This document shows positions 54,110 through 64,000 of a stretch of 64,000 nt of DNA, in pieces. The stretch lies in NCBI RefSeq assembly GCF_037392515.1, contig NC_090287.1:12637001-12701000 (forward strand), given 5' to 3'. This DNA is from Haliotis asinina. Taxonomy: Eukaryota; Mollusca; Gastropoda; Lepetellida; Haliotidae. Below the pieces are notes generated by a model. That model was not told the DNA's origin and searched no databases. It saw only the letters and a program-made list of their open reading frames with translations. Within the stretch, counting starts at the first letter, position 1. Each line of letters begins with the position of its first letter. The position numbers and the translations under genes are program-made.

Positions 54110-54360
54110 ATGGTGAATGAGTGAGTTTAGTTTTACGCCGCACTCAGCAATATTCCAGATACATGGCGGCGGTCTGTAAATAATCGAGTTTGGACCAGAT
54201 AATCCAGTGATAAACAGCATGAGCATCGATCTCCGCAACTGGGAACCGATGACATGTGTTAACCAAATGAACGAACCTGACCGTCGGATCCCGTTAGTCG
54301 CCTAAGCATGGTCGCCTTTTATGGCAAGCATGGGTTGCTGATGTGCTCTTCTACCCCGGA
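54110..54360 (-). repeat. R2 repeat, full length
   Basis: GTGAGTTTAGTTTTACGCCG start, GCGGTCTGTAAATAATCGAG, CAGCATGAGCATCGATCTCC, and CCCGTTAGTCGCC end. The best R2 copy here. Confidence 0.8.
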
Positions 54361-55594
54361 CCTTCAAGGGTCATGCTCAAATGGGCCCAAAGGCCAGTCT
54401 GAGGGTACATGATATAGCGTTACTGTTACAGTACACCCTCATGGTATCCTTGGTGCCGTTGGCTGGAGACCCTTGTCCTTCCGCGCTGACCATCCCATAG
54501 TAACGGTTTTTAGTACACGGATGTATTTAGAAGTGAATGTTCTTCTGAGATATAGCATATCAAAAATGCACAACTATAAACTGTCTGTTATTGAGCCGAA
54601 ACGTTTTATCAGTGTAATTCGTTGTAATACATGGAGAAGCATTTTGGCAAATTTTACTGCAGTGTTCTTCCACCAAAGGTTCAACATGGGAGCATGCAAA
54701 ATGTGAACGTTTCTGGAAAATTATGTAAATTAATTATATATGGAGATGTGGAGATGAATTCCAATTTTGATCAGGCATTCAAGTTGAGAAATCAATGTTT
54801 ACTTTGAAACCGAAGCATCTGTGAGAAGTAAAATTGCAAAGAAATTATATTTTTTAATTAATGTATATGTTTATGTTTGTTGTGTATCAACTGGATAAAG
54901 CATCTCGGCTCCTCTAAATCCCCATTTGACCATGGGAAGAGCACATTTAAAATCATCCTGCATGGTGTTGCAGGTCGGATCCCAGTTTCATCACAGGGCT
55001 GTTACAAGGAAGAAATTATAGGCTTGGAGTAGATTGCCCCGGGTCTGAATTACATGATCATGAAATGGCTGTCCCACAGGGCAGCTCCCCGTATTGACGC
55101 CGGCATCCCACTGGCAGTGGTAAGAGGCAAATATAGCGGGCTTCCTGCTAGTTGTAGGTCACACCCTGTGGCGGTAGAGGAAGGGATTCCAGTAGGTGCA
55201 GGAACGGGAGACAGGAACCGCATTCCTTCCGGTTCTACCAGCAGGCTGGTCACGCAACAGGGTACTTTCAGCACATGTACTCAAAGATAGCATTTGGTAT
55301 TGGACAAAATGTGATGAATTTTAAAAAATCACCAAATACTATTTATGGTAGCTGAGGTTGGAGTAGATCCTCCATATTGACGCTACATAAGTTATCAGGC
55401 CATAAAACTCAACCCATTTGCTATTTCGCAGGATATCTCTGGGGTTTTTGGAGAACTCAGAAATATTCTTATCTCTGTGGCGGTTCTGTGTACGGGGACA
55501 GTATTCACTGTTATCAGTCGGGACACTTGCCAATACCGAGGTCGATATGTCTGTTACATCATGCGTGACAGGGCATGTTGTCTCGATTAAAAAG

Positions 55595-55690
55595 CGAGTG
55601 AGTATGGTTTTACGCCGCTTTTAGCAATATTCCAGCAACATCACAAATGGGCTTCACACGTTGTACCCATGTGGGGAATCGAACCCTTCT
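55595..55690 (-). repeat. R1 SINE, partial
   Basis: Tail GTTTTACGCCGCTTTTAGCA and body GTTGTACCCATGTGGGGAAT with GGGTTCGATTCC in reverse, then truncated. Confidence 0.65.
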
Positions 55691-57533
55691 TTTCCTCGGA
55701 TTAGTGGTGGGCACACTTTGAACAGAACAGAAAACCACTTGACTAATTAGAGAGCTACTGTAAACACCTTTCAGAAGGCTGATAATGATATGGATGAAAA
55801 ACGTCCATATGCATGCAGAGATACTCTTCAACAGGGATAGGTCACTCGCTTGCTTTCTTTACCATTTGTACTAATTAACGTGTGCCTCGTCATGCTCGTA
55901 TAGCATTTCATTGGCGAAATGTCATTTTTCACAAACCTCAATTACACCTTAACAATTTTTAAGCCATGAAACTGTCACTATTACTTGCAAATACCTTTCA
56001 ACTGAAGGTATGTTCTCCTTCTAAAAATTAAACGAATGTGTGAAAGAAGTTTTTATCGGCACAATTTAGTCTATCTTCGCGGTGAATCGAGAATAGGAGC
56101 CAGTGAGCTATAACATGCCGACTTGAAACTTTAATACAAATCTACTGTTTTAATACGGACACTAATACCAATTATTGGACTTAAACTGAAGTGACAAAAT
56201 AGTTCACTTATCTTCTACATGCAGAATTTCAGTTGTCACAACACTCAGCGAACTTAGTCAGCTGTTGAAAATAAACCGGGCTCAATCTTAAATACTACGC
56301 TTCCACCATATTGGCTACACTGGTTACGTAGCGACCCGAGACATACGTTCAGCGGCTTTTCGAGGAGTTTCTTCTCCCCATCTATATCGGCTCCCTGGTT
56401 CACGTAATGAACGTTTGTCCCAGCACCTGAGTAATGACGTTATTCGTCCTGAAGTTTTGATCGCTGAGACGAGAGAAAGTTTATCGCCGCTCAAGACGGT
56501 CGGTCACGCAAAACATAAATCATTGTTGTCATCGTCGCTTCGACAATACACTATTTAAATGATTAGAATTAATGATTTTATGTGTGGATGTTTCCTCGAT
56601 TCCTAACGTTCAGCTGTTAGACTTCAAGAACATCGATCCATATCCTTTTAGTCACGAACTTAGTCACATAGAGAGATTATTATATACTGTATGCGGACTT
56701 CAAGAAAAGGTTGTGAAGTGTAAAACAGGTATTTAGCAAACCGAGCATGAAAACCTAATCTTCATGTTCTGTTTCTTGTGAACAAAATCCGTCTAGGAAC
56801 AGGTTGCTATGTAGCAGGTACGCCGAGCTGCGTCAAGCAATAAACAAACATACGCTTACACATCTTTGAGAGGCATTTAGAAGTTAAGGCAGTAAGACAT
56901 GATAACAATATATGGATGAACAACTTTTTTATGCAATCATTGTGAAAGGGAGTCATTGGTACATGGCGACTCATTTCGCGATGTAGTCATTGATTTTCTG
57001 CGACAGATGTCAATAATGTACGCGACTGTGTTTTTCCTTTTCACTCAGTGACTTTTCGGTGGATATTCGAATCGTTCAAATATTGAGTAGTTGGTTTAAA
57101 CGTATGTGTATTTCCAAAAGAAATATGAAATTGATAAACATGCACTATACTTATTTCAATACCGGTCCGGTAACCATGAACAATATGACTGGTGTACACA
57201 TGTTTCGTTTCAAGACGTGCATTTGAAAAATCCGAAAAGGTCAACAAAGTAAGACTTGGGAGTTCTCGGTGCCAACGTGAAAGAGCTTTGCAAAATGGAA
57301 ATCATATTACGTTCATCGATTAGAAAAATTGCAAATATTTTCATTGAAATCTGTTGGATTTTGTATAAACTCGTGTGCAGCTTTGATGATGTTGATGCAT
57401 TTGGGCTCTGAATCGGTAGCTGGGACCGCGATGGGCGAGTTGACTGACATCCAATGCTCGAGGGAAACAAAGACCAGAGCCTTGAGCAAACACTAGTTGC
57501 ATGGATATGAGCGCTTTATAAATATCCTATGGC

Positions 57534-58150
57534 ATGGCTCGCTGCTTTTATTATCGTCTCCGCCACGCCTGTGGCTTTGACTCCGAGGTCCATCCATGGT
57601 ATGACCCTGAACATGTCCAGGGCGTCCTGGAAAATGATGCTTTTAAACTTCTCTGGAATAGGCCAATATACAGCCTGAGACGAATTCCAGCCAACAAACC
57701 TGATCTTGTCCTTTTTGATAAAACCAATGAAATTATTTATATCATTGAATTTTCTGTCCCTTTTGACAGCAATGTGATTGGCAAGATTCAGGAAAAGCAT
57801 GATAAATATGCGGACCTCGCCTTTGAAATGTCTCGCTTGCATCCCAAGTACACTGTCGTCAGGCTCCCCATTGTTCTCGGTGCCCTTGGTTTGGTACCTC
57901 CTGATCTCTTGGCGCAGATCAGGAGAGTGCCCGGGTTCTCCACCGGGAGCACAGCCCTTCTGACAATCTGGGTAATGCAGAAGGCGGCAGTGTTGGGGAG
58001 CCTCCATATTCTCCGGAAAGTTCTTGGTGGGTTCGACTAGGCAGTATTTCCTGGGAGAAGTCCCATTCGCTGTCTGGGCTGCGTGTAGGACAGGTCGAGG
58101 GCCCTGAGCTGATGATGAGCTTGACCAGCCTGACTGTGCCAGGATCACCC
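57534..58150 (+). mobile_element. 3' fragment of a retrotransposon with nuclease-like C-terminus
   Basis: The plus-strand 168-codon frame contains ANKPDLVLFDKTNEIIYIIE followed by FSVPFDSNV and KIQEKHDKYADLAFEMS, then VVLGALGL. The PD...(11 residues)...IEFSVP arrangement is like a PD-(D/E)XK nuclease core. I know closely similar segments at the C-terminus of reverse-transcriptase proteins of animal non-LTR retroelements. No reverse transcriptase lies upstream, so this would be a 5'-truncated copy. A second, more decayed copy lies inverted at 60.0-60.3 kb. The family name is uncertain. Confidence 0.55.
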
Positions 58151-58642
58151 GAACCCTCTCTGCTGCATTTTCATTCTAATCTGTAAAAAATAATAATGAT
58201 AATAACGATGTCATGTTTGTTCAGTTCCTTAACGAAGTACTTCGATATGCAGCTGTATTTAACCTATAACCTTCAGTATAAAAATCAGTATTTTCAACAT
58301 GTGAACCGGTAATGTCTTCACGGTTTCGGTGGATCTACTTCCAGAATCAAGTCCCTGCTTGTCAAATCTGCGGTAGACAGAAGTTATAAATTCTCTTACT
58401 GAGTTTACGTTGCTGCTAATTGTACTTGGAAGTGAATTTGCCTCTGTGTTCTAAAGGTGATTGACAGTAGGCACGATCAGTTTCTGAGACGTGTTAATAT
58501 TACTATGAATCTGCCTTTTGCCGTAACATGATATGCAACAATAATATTCAGCTAATATATAGTCAGGAACTCACTTCTGCCCAATATCAGCACGGAAATC
58601 CTCATAGAACTAAGACGAGAACGGTAAACATTTGCAAGTCAC

Positions 58643-58770
58643 GTATTACGCCACTTTTAACATTCCAGCATTATCACGGCGGAGGGGACCTCAGAAATGG
58701 GCTAGTACCCATGTGAGGAATCGAACCAGGACCTTTGGCGTGACAACTAGGCTACCACACCGCTCCTCCG
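58643..58770 (-). repeat. R1 SINE
   Basis: Reverse orientation: ATTACGCCACTTTTAACATT tail, ACCCATGTGAGGAATCGAAC around the B box, and CTAGGCTACCACACCGCTCC head, with a deletion between the boxes. Confidence 0.65.
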
Positions 58771-59114
58771 GTATAAACAAACAAACCAACCCGAACACTG
58801 AAACAACGCAGCACTAGCTTTCATACAGGAACGCTAGTAAAATCTTACAGACAAACACCCAGACACGCCATCAATATTTACGACGGAAATAATGGGCACA
58901 AAAACTTAGACAACACTAAGTAATTTGAATTCTAACAGACTCACTCAATGAATATCAAGCAGTTAAAAAAACAAACAAAACACAGTCAATAAATTAATAA
59001 ACGAAAGAGTAGAAAGCACGCAGGATCTACACAGTTCACGTGGATTTCGGCCATGTTGGTGTGCTTGGTAAGGCCAAAGTGGTATTTGAACTCACAGGAG
59101 CTAACTTAAATATA

Positions 59115-59230
59115 TACTGAACAGCAAAAGAAATGCAAGTTTCGAATCCAATCTCATGACTGTACGTTTTCGTGTTTATATTTTCTATTCAGACACTTGA
59201 CAAAACGTTTTGTTCTGCTGTTCAGTATAC
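59115..59230. mobile_element. Small MITE with Tc1-like ends
   Basis: Left TATACTGAACAGCAAAAG and right reverse-complement TTTTGTTCTGCTGTTCAGTATA-type end, about 115 bp, with TA at both borders. It resembles the general ACTG...CAGT pattern of Tc1-related elements. Confidence 0.6.
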
Positions 59231-59268
59231 TAATGGTATACTAATGGTATACTAATGGTATACTAATC
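59223..59268. repeat. 11-bp tandem repeat
   Basis: Four copies of TATACTAATGG directly at the right end of the small MITE, so the MITE end may have seeded it. Confidence 0.85.
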
Positions 59269-60019
59269 AAAAGCCTACAAAAATATAACATCTTCCCAAA
59301 GTGGCAAAGTAACTGCCAGATTCAATTATACCGAGATATCTATTCAACAAGCTTAACACTGCCTTTCTTTGTACCTACCTGCTAATGCGTTTGACTTATG
59401 TTTCATTTTGTAGGTAAATCCATGTGTTTGAAATGCGTGTATTTTTTCTATGTTGTGAGTATGGTTGAACTTTTTGCTGACCTTCTTTCACCCCTTTGGT
59501 TTTATTCTTAACTACTTTAAGACGCGTCACCCGAACTATGTGTGACGTAATGTGACGTTGAGGAAAAGGTGCATACCGAGAAACACATGAAACCCACCAT
59601 TTGCCGAAAATCACCTTTTCACTCAAAAAGATGCATAAAACGTGACAAAAGGACCGTGAACCAAAATCACACATAATTTTTTTAAGAGCACTAACTTGTT
59701 GACGTCACATAATGTCATGTTTATCAGGTGGTGACGGAGAAAGAGCTGTGGCCAGAAGTTCAACTCTCACAGGTTATCACAGCACCTACGACAAATTTAC
59801 TGACCACATTCATGGAGAACGTGTGCCACGACCCCGGTCCGAGATCGTCACATCGTCCTCACTCCGATAAGGAGCGGTACCTTTTAGTCCTTATGGGGCA
59901 CGGTTGTTACATGCATATAGTTTAACGACGATTTCATATCTTATGAAACAACAAGACACAATGATAAACTAATTTATTGTTATGTTTTACAGATTAAGAT
60001 AAATATGCCTCAGAGATTG

Positions 60020-60315
60020 TCTGGATGATCGTGGCACAGTCAAGCTGGTGAGGCTCATCATCAACTCTTGCCCCCTCAACACGCAGCCCAGATAGCGAAA
60101 GGAAAGACGCTGCCTAATCGAACCCACCATGAACTTTCCAGAGAATATGTAAACTCCCAACATTACAGTCTTCAGCATTACCCAGAGTGTCAGAAGGGCT
60201 GTGCTCCCGGTGACGAACTAGGGCACTCTCCTGATCTGCACCATGAGATCAGGAGGCACCAAACCAAGGGCACCGAGTGGGGGAGTCTGGCGACATGTCC
60301 TTGCGACGCTGCGAG
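60020..60315 (-). mobile_element. Decayed inverted second copy of the retrotransposon fragment
   Basis: On the minus strand it matches 57860-58140: CCCTTGGTTTGGTGCCTCCT versus CCCTTGGTTTGGTACCTCCT, then TCAGGAGAGTGCCC and GGGAGCACAGCCCTTCTGAC. Multiple substitutions and indels destroy the frame. It is oriented opposite to the first copy. Confidence 0.75.
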
Positions 60316-60435
60316 ACAGTTCAAAGTTATTATCATTATCAGAATCTTCACCTTTTGCAGCGGGATAACATACGACCACATACTGCTAGACACAGTGCTA
60401 CAAGAGTGTATTTTCTCTAATTTATTATTGATTAA

Positions 60436-60965
60436 GTGATAGTTATTATTGGGTCACGGTGTTTAGAGTTTTGAGTGATAGTTATTATTGGGTCACAGTG
60501 TTTAGAGTTTTGAGTGATAGTTATTACTGGGTCACGGTGTTTAGAGTTTTGAGTGATAGTTATTATTGGGTCACAGTGTTTAGAGTTTTGAGTGATAGTT
60601 ATTATTGGGTCACGGTGTTTAGAGTTTTGAGTGATAGTTATTATTGGGTCACAGTGTTTAGAGTTTTGAGTGATAGTTATTATTGGGTCACGGTGTTTAG
60701 AGTTTTGAGTGATAGTTATTATTGGGTCACAGTGTTTAGAGTTTTGAGTGATAGTTATTATTGGGTCACAGTGTTTAGAGTTTTGAGTGATAGTTATTAT
60801 TGGGTCACGGTGTTTAGAGTTTTGAGTGATAGTTATTATTGGGTCACGGTGTTTAGAGTTTTGAGTGATAGTTATTATTGGGTCACAGTGTTTAGAGTTT
60901 TGAGTGATAGTTATTATTGGGTCACAGTGTTTAGAGTTTTGAGTGATAGTTATTATTGGGTCACA
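60436..60965. repeat. 39-bp minisatellite, about 13.6 copies
   Basis: The unit is GTGATAGTTATTATTGGGTC plus AC(A/G)GTGTTTAGAGTTTTGA. Copies are nearly identical; the main variation is A/G at one site. Because 39 is divisible by three, a 188-codon frame of a 13-residue repeat results. Confidence 0.97.
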
Positions 60966-62347
60966 TTTCGTATCCTCGATAATAGCCTTTTAAATCAGCG
61001 GCACACTTTTACGGTAGCGCTTTAGAGTTGCCTCCCTTTGGTGTGTTCTGACTGTTGGTAAACACGTGGCCGATCGCGAAGCTTCGATAGTTCGCAAGAA
61101 TGCTCAAGAATCAGTGACTGTGTTGTTGTGTTGACGGGACACACACTCAGAGTAATACTGGAGTTGTGTCATCACTCGGCCTATCTACATATGCCTGTCT
61201 CTTCGTGTGATCACCACCATCGACCTGCTGGTCCAAGACTGACCGCTCGCCGTGAAAGATTTAGTGGGACTGTTTCTCACTGAAAATCAAGACTTGGTGA
61301 GTTGATATTATATTTGTGACCCATTACTTTAGATTTGACTCATTTGCATTGTACTAGAAACCTCTATTGTGAATCCTTGTATCTTGCTCGTGTCTGCTCA
61401 ATATATGTTATTGAATATTTTAGACTTGTCAGTGTTATATTTTGCTGGTTCAGAGAGGATTTCTTATACCTTTTATCACGTCAAATTATTAACCGTAACA
61501 ACTGTATGGACTTTCGTCAGCAAAACAACATTTCTGCTCCACGCAAATGATGGCCATGCCTGTTACTGACACTGACATAGGAAAAGTCTTGAGAGCGTGT
61601 GTAAATCGGAATTGGTCCCCTTTAATGATGTCGTTAATTCATGGTTGCACTGAATGATGAATGACTGCTTTTCCCCCTTTTCTTGCATTTCCATCTTGAT
61701 TGACAATTTCCACAGGGGCAGATTCTTTTCTTCCGTTACCACTAACTTTAAACGTTTTATTCACGTGATGCGTTTTAAAAGTAGTTCCGTATATATCTGA
61801 GACCCCATCAGTGACAACATAAACATTGAAGCCAGTTATATGAGTAACATGCTCATGTGACGCACAGCACATACTACAAACAACAAACGGTGCTGCTGAG
61901 TTGACTGGACACTACACCTAACCTTCATTGACTTAAGTACATTATTATCAAACCTGGCCTCACAAAATCCCACATAACTAGACCCATTATAACCAACAGC
62001 ATAAGGTAGTTTTTCTATAATGATCGAGGCCGTTTGCTGTATTGTAGTGATTGTTTTGATGTTTGTATATTTTATAATGTTATTCTCAGATGTTGTAAGG
62101 ATGTACTTGATAAAATGTGCTGAAATGAATTATATAGCACAACACAATACCTGGACATGGACAGAAAGAATATCGCTATTGTGATATATCGTTTTACGGT
62201 GCCTGTATAGAGCAATATAACGTTTGACAATTGAAAAACCCAAAGCCGTTTTGAACATATGCTTGTCTACATTTGTGAATATAATCCATGGATACACGAC
62301 TACTGCGTTCATCGGAGTAGCTACATTACATATTCCTTATAGATGCT

Positions 62348-62522
62348 GACAACCCTTGAGGGTTAGAATATTGGCCTTCAGTGTTGGCCGGGTGGCCATC
62401 GGTTCCCAATTGCGCAGATCGATGCTCATGCTGTTGATTACTGGATTGTCTGGCCCAGACTCGATTATTTACAGACCGCCACCACATAGCTGGAGTGTGG
62501 CGTAAAACTAAACTCACTCAAT
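62348..62522 (+). repeat. R2 repeat
   Basis: GGTTCCCAATTGCGCAGATC through CTCGATTATTTACAGACCGC to GGCGTAAAACTAAACTCACTC. Slightly 5'-truncated. Confidence 0.75.
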
Positions 62523-63066
62523 CTCTACCTATACCATTTTACATAATCCATCACTTGGTACTTTGTCGGTGTAATTACGATACAGGTATTTTGTGGCGTT
62601 TCCATCATCAAGCTAACCTTCTGTGAAACAACTGGAACACAGCTGAAAGCAGCGGTACACTCCATTGATAACTAAGAATGTTACCATACATATAATCACG
62701 ACTATAAATGTTTAACGTGACATTCGTCACGTCCCAGTGACAAGACTCATCACAGATTCTGACTAAGAACCATTTTGTATCATTTCGTCACATTAATGTA
62801 GACTTGTTTTGTAATCAGCTAGAGAATGTTATTGCGCAGTACAGAAAATCAATCGATCATTGACATGGAAATACACATTTTACATATTGTCACCCAAAAA
62901 TGATGTTAATTTGAGTTGTTACGTCATGTCTAAAAGTAGGTAGCACAGTATCAACAACGCAAGTTTTGAAAATATTGCAGGTATGTTAAGGACACTAAAC
63001 GGAACTTCAAAAAGTACCAGCATCTGCTAAAAACCCAACAAAGCAAACTTTAAGTATACATTGTAC

Positions 63067-63375
63067 CTTCGGTATTTGCACAGATTCCGTGTACAGCCAG
63101 TTTGCAACCGACTGAAGATTACCCGGCTTGGAAAGTCTTGTTTCACTATTCCTTTCACATAGTCCAGAAACTTCGTAGTAGTTAAAGGATTTGCAAAGGG
63201 GCTCGACGACACAGAGAAGAGCACACACACCAACAGTCGAAGTGGTGTCACTCATGTAGGTATGGAGAGTCAACCTTTGACTAGACAAGTACCCCATGTT
63301 GCCACTGACTTCAAAGCAAGACAATTCCGCTACAGGAACTCCACAGAATAGTACTCCAAGACCAAACAACCACAT
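63067..63375 (-). CDS. Copy B exon 1: signal peptide and PAN/apple-like domain
   Basis: First coding exon of copy B (exons 63067-63375, 52545-52629, 48393-48667; about 220 aa). The signal peptide is MWLFGLGVLFCGVPVAELS followed by Cys. The PAN-like part has VGVCALLCVVEPLCKSFNYY and LCERN, the same C-x3-C / C-x-SFNY / C-E-x-N order as copy A. The exon ends in phase 0 at CCGAAG with donor GTACAATG. Sequence identity to copy A is low outside the motif positions, so the two are old paralogues. Presumed extracellular, disulphide-rich. Confidence 0.72.
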
Positions 63376-63654
63376 ATCCCTGTCTCATATAAAAATGTTA
63401 AATGTTGCTCGCGCTGAATATCCGAACCACCGTCAGCAACCTATGACATTAAGCACGTCAGGAAAAGGCCATGAAGTTTGAACAGTGTCTAATCTGCAAG
63501 TGGGAAATGTTAGACTAACAGTACACCTGAACAGGTATGAAAAGCATGCACCACAGCGCGGTCGTTTGCGAACAATGGGAACAAGGCTTGCCAATAATCA
63601 ATAGCAGAAACGAGGCACTGAAACTGAAGAAAATGACAAATGGAATTCATCCAA
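63376..63654. other. Upstream flank of copy B
   Basis: Should include the copy B promoter. No clear TATA box or CRE site was seen. Confidence 0.3.
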
Positions 63655-63848
63655 GGCGTAAGAGAAGACTAACGGGATCGGGTGGGCAGGGTCACTGCCT
63701 TGGTTGACATAATCGGTCCCCAATTGCGCAGATCGATGCTCATGCTGTCGATCACTGGATTGTCTGGTCCAGGTTCGATTATTTACAGATCGCCGCCATA
63801 TAGCTGGAATACTATTGAGTGTTGCGAAAAGCTAAACTCACTCACTCA
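63655..63848 (+). repeat. R2 repeat
   Basis: GACTAACGGGATCGGGTGGG through GATCGATGCTCATGCTGTCG to CTAAACTCACTCACTCACTC. Near full length. Confidence 0.8.
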
Positions 63849-64000
63849 CTCATGCTTGGAGACATCCAGTCTGCGTTATATAATATACTTTATGTATTAA
63901 TCATTGGTGTCTTTTTGAGGTATGTATTTAAACTGGTTCTGATAGGTTCGCATGACGCTTTCGTTGACTGGGTTCACTTCTGACATCGAACAATATTGGT

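Larger units (their letters stand above)
52630..63066 (-). other. Copy B intron 1
   Basis: Runs from the GTACAA donor below 63067 to the acceptor above 52629. It contains a decayed Tc1 transposase, R1 and R2 repeats, a retrotransposon fragment pair, a small MITE and a 39-bp minisatellite. The stretches 54361-55590, 55691-57530, 58150-58640 and 61030-62345 show nothing I can support. Confidence 0.5.

Noticed and set aside
57516-58148. 210-codon minus-strand frame
   Set aside because: It overlaps the plus-strand retrotransposon-type frame, whose motifs are recognisable. The minus frame shows none and is a shadow.
60459-61025. 188-residue protein of 13-residue repeats
   Set aside because: The unit is 39 bp, so the frame stays open automatically. 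There is no signal peptide, splice or family support, and DNA identity among units exceeds what coding selection would need.

Overview
This is an animal nuclear window, most likely from a gastropod mollusc (abalone-like). That rests on the intron-split host genes, on TATA and AATAAA signals, and on two very abundant short interspersed repeats. Both repeat families end in the GGCGTAAAAC / ACTCACTCACTC tail that I associate with marine gastropod genomes. The species is inference.

The left end (0.9-3.75 kb) holds two head-to-head intronless genes: an unrecognised 358-aa protein (-) and a 431-aa N-myristoylation-type protein resembling stathmin domain-containing protein 1 (+). The gap of about 170 bp between them carries four TGACGTC(A/T) CRE-type sites.

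The main host locus is a minus-strand tandem family encoding small secreted proteins: signal peptide plus PAN/apple-like domain, then a four-cysteine EGF-like exon, then a terminal kringle. Copy A (14.37 to 3.75 kb) and copy B (63.38 to 48.39 kb) can each be read as three exons with matching splice phases (0, then 1). A middle copy is decayed: a frameshifted PAN exon at 40.9-41.1 kb and a damaged kringle exon at 18.55-18.78 kb. The end of that kringle exon appears to have seeded a 46-47 bp minisatellite.

A 14,151-bp Polinton/Maverick fossil (22,323-36,473) lies inside the middle copy. It has terminal inverted repeats of 400-440 bp and a 6-bp target duplication (GATAAG). Parts recognised are PolB, packaging ATPase, integrase with chromodomain, both capsid proteins, an adenovirus-type protease, a zinc-knuckle protein and a clear CARD death-fold domain. 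Its genes are broken, with roughly a dozen or more breaks. Its termini and intergenic regions are packed with YY1-, ETS-, E-box-, TCTCGCGAGA- and CRE-like motifs, with TATA boxes before several genes.

Other mobile DNA includes an apparently intact Tc1 element with a DD34E transposase (38.8-40.1 kb), three decayed Tc1 relatives, several hairpin MITEs and a 908-bp foldback element. There is also a pair of inverted retrotransposon 3' fragments and many SINE copies. A 1.74-kb element at 4.87-6.61 kb split a SINE with a 13-bp target duplication. It consists of about 35 copies of a 44-bp unit resembling a hammerhead ribozyme core, with a 371-bp higher-order repeat. The rest is intron or intergenic DNA in which I see no genes.
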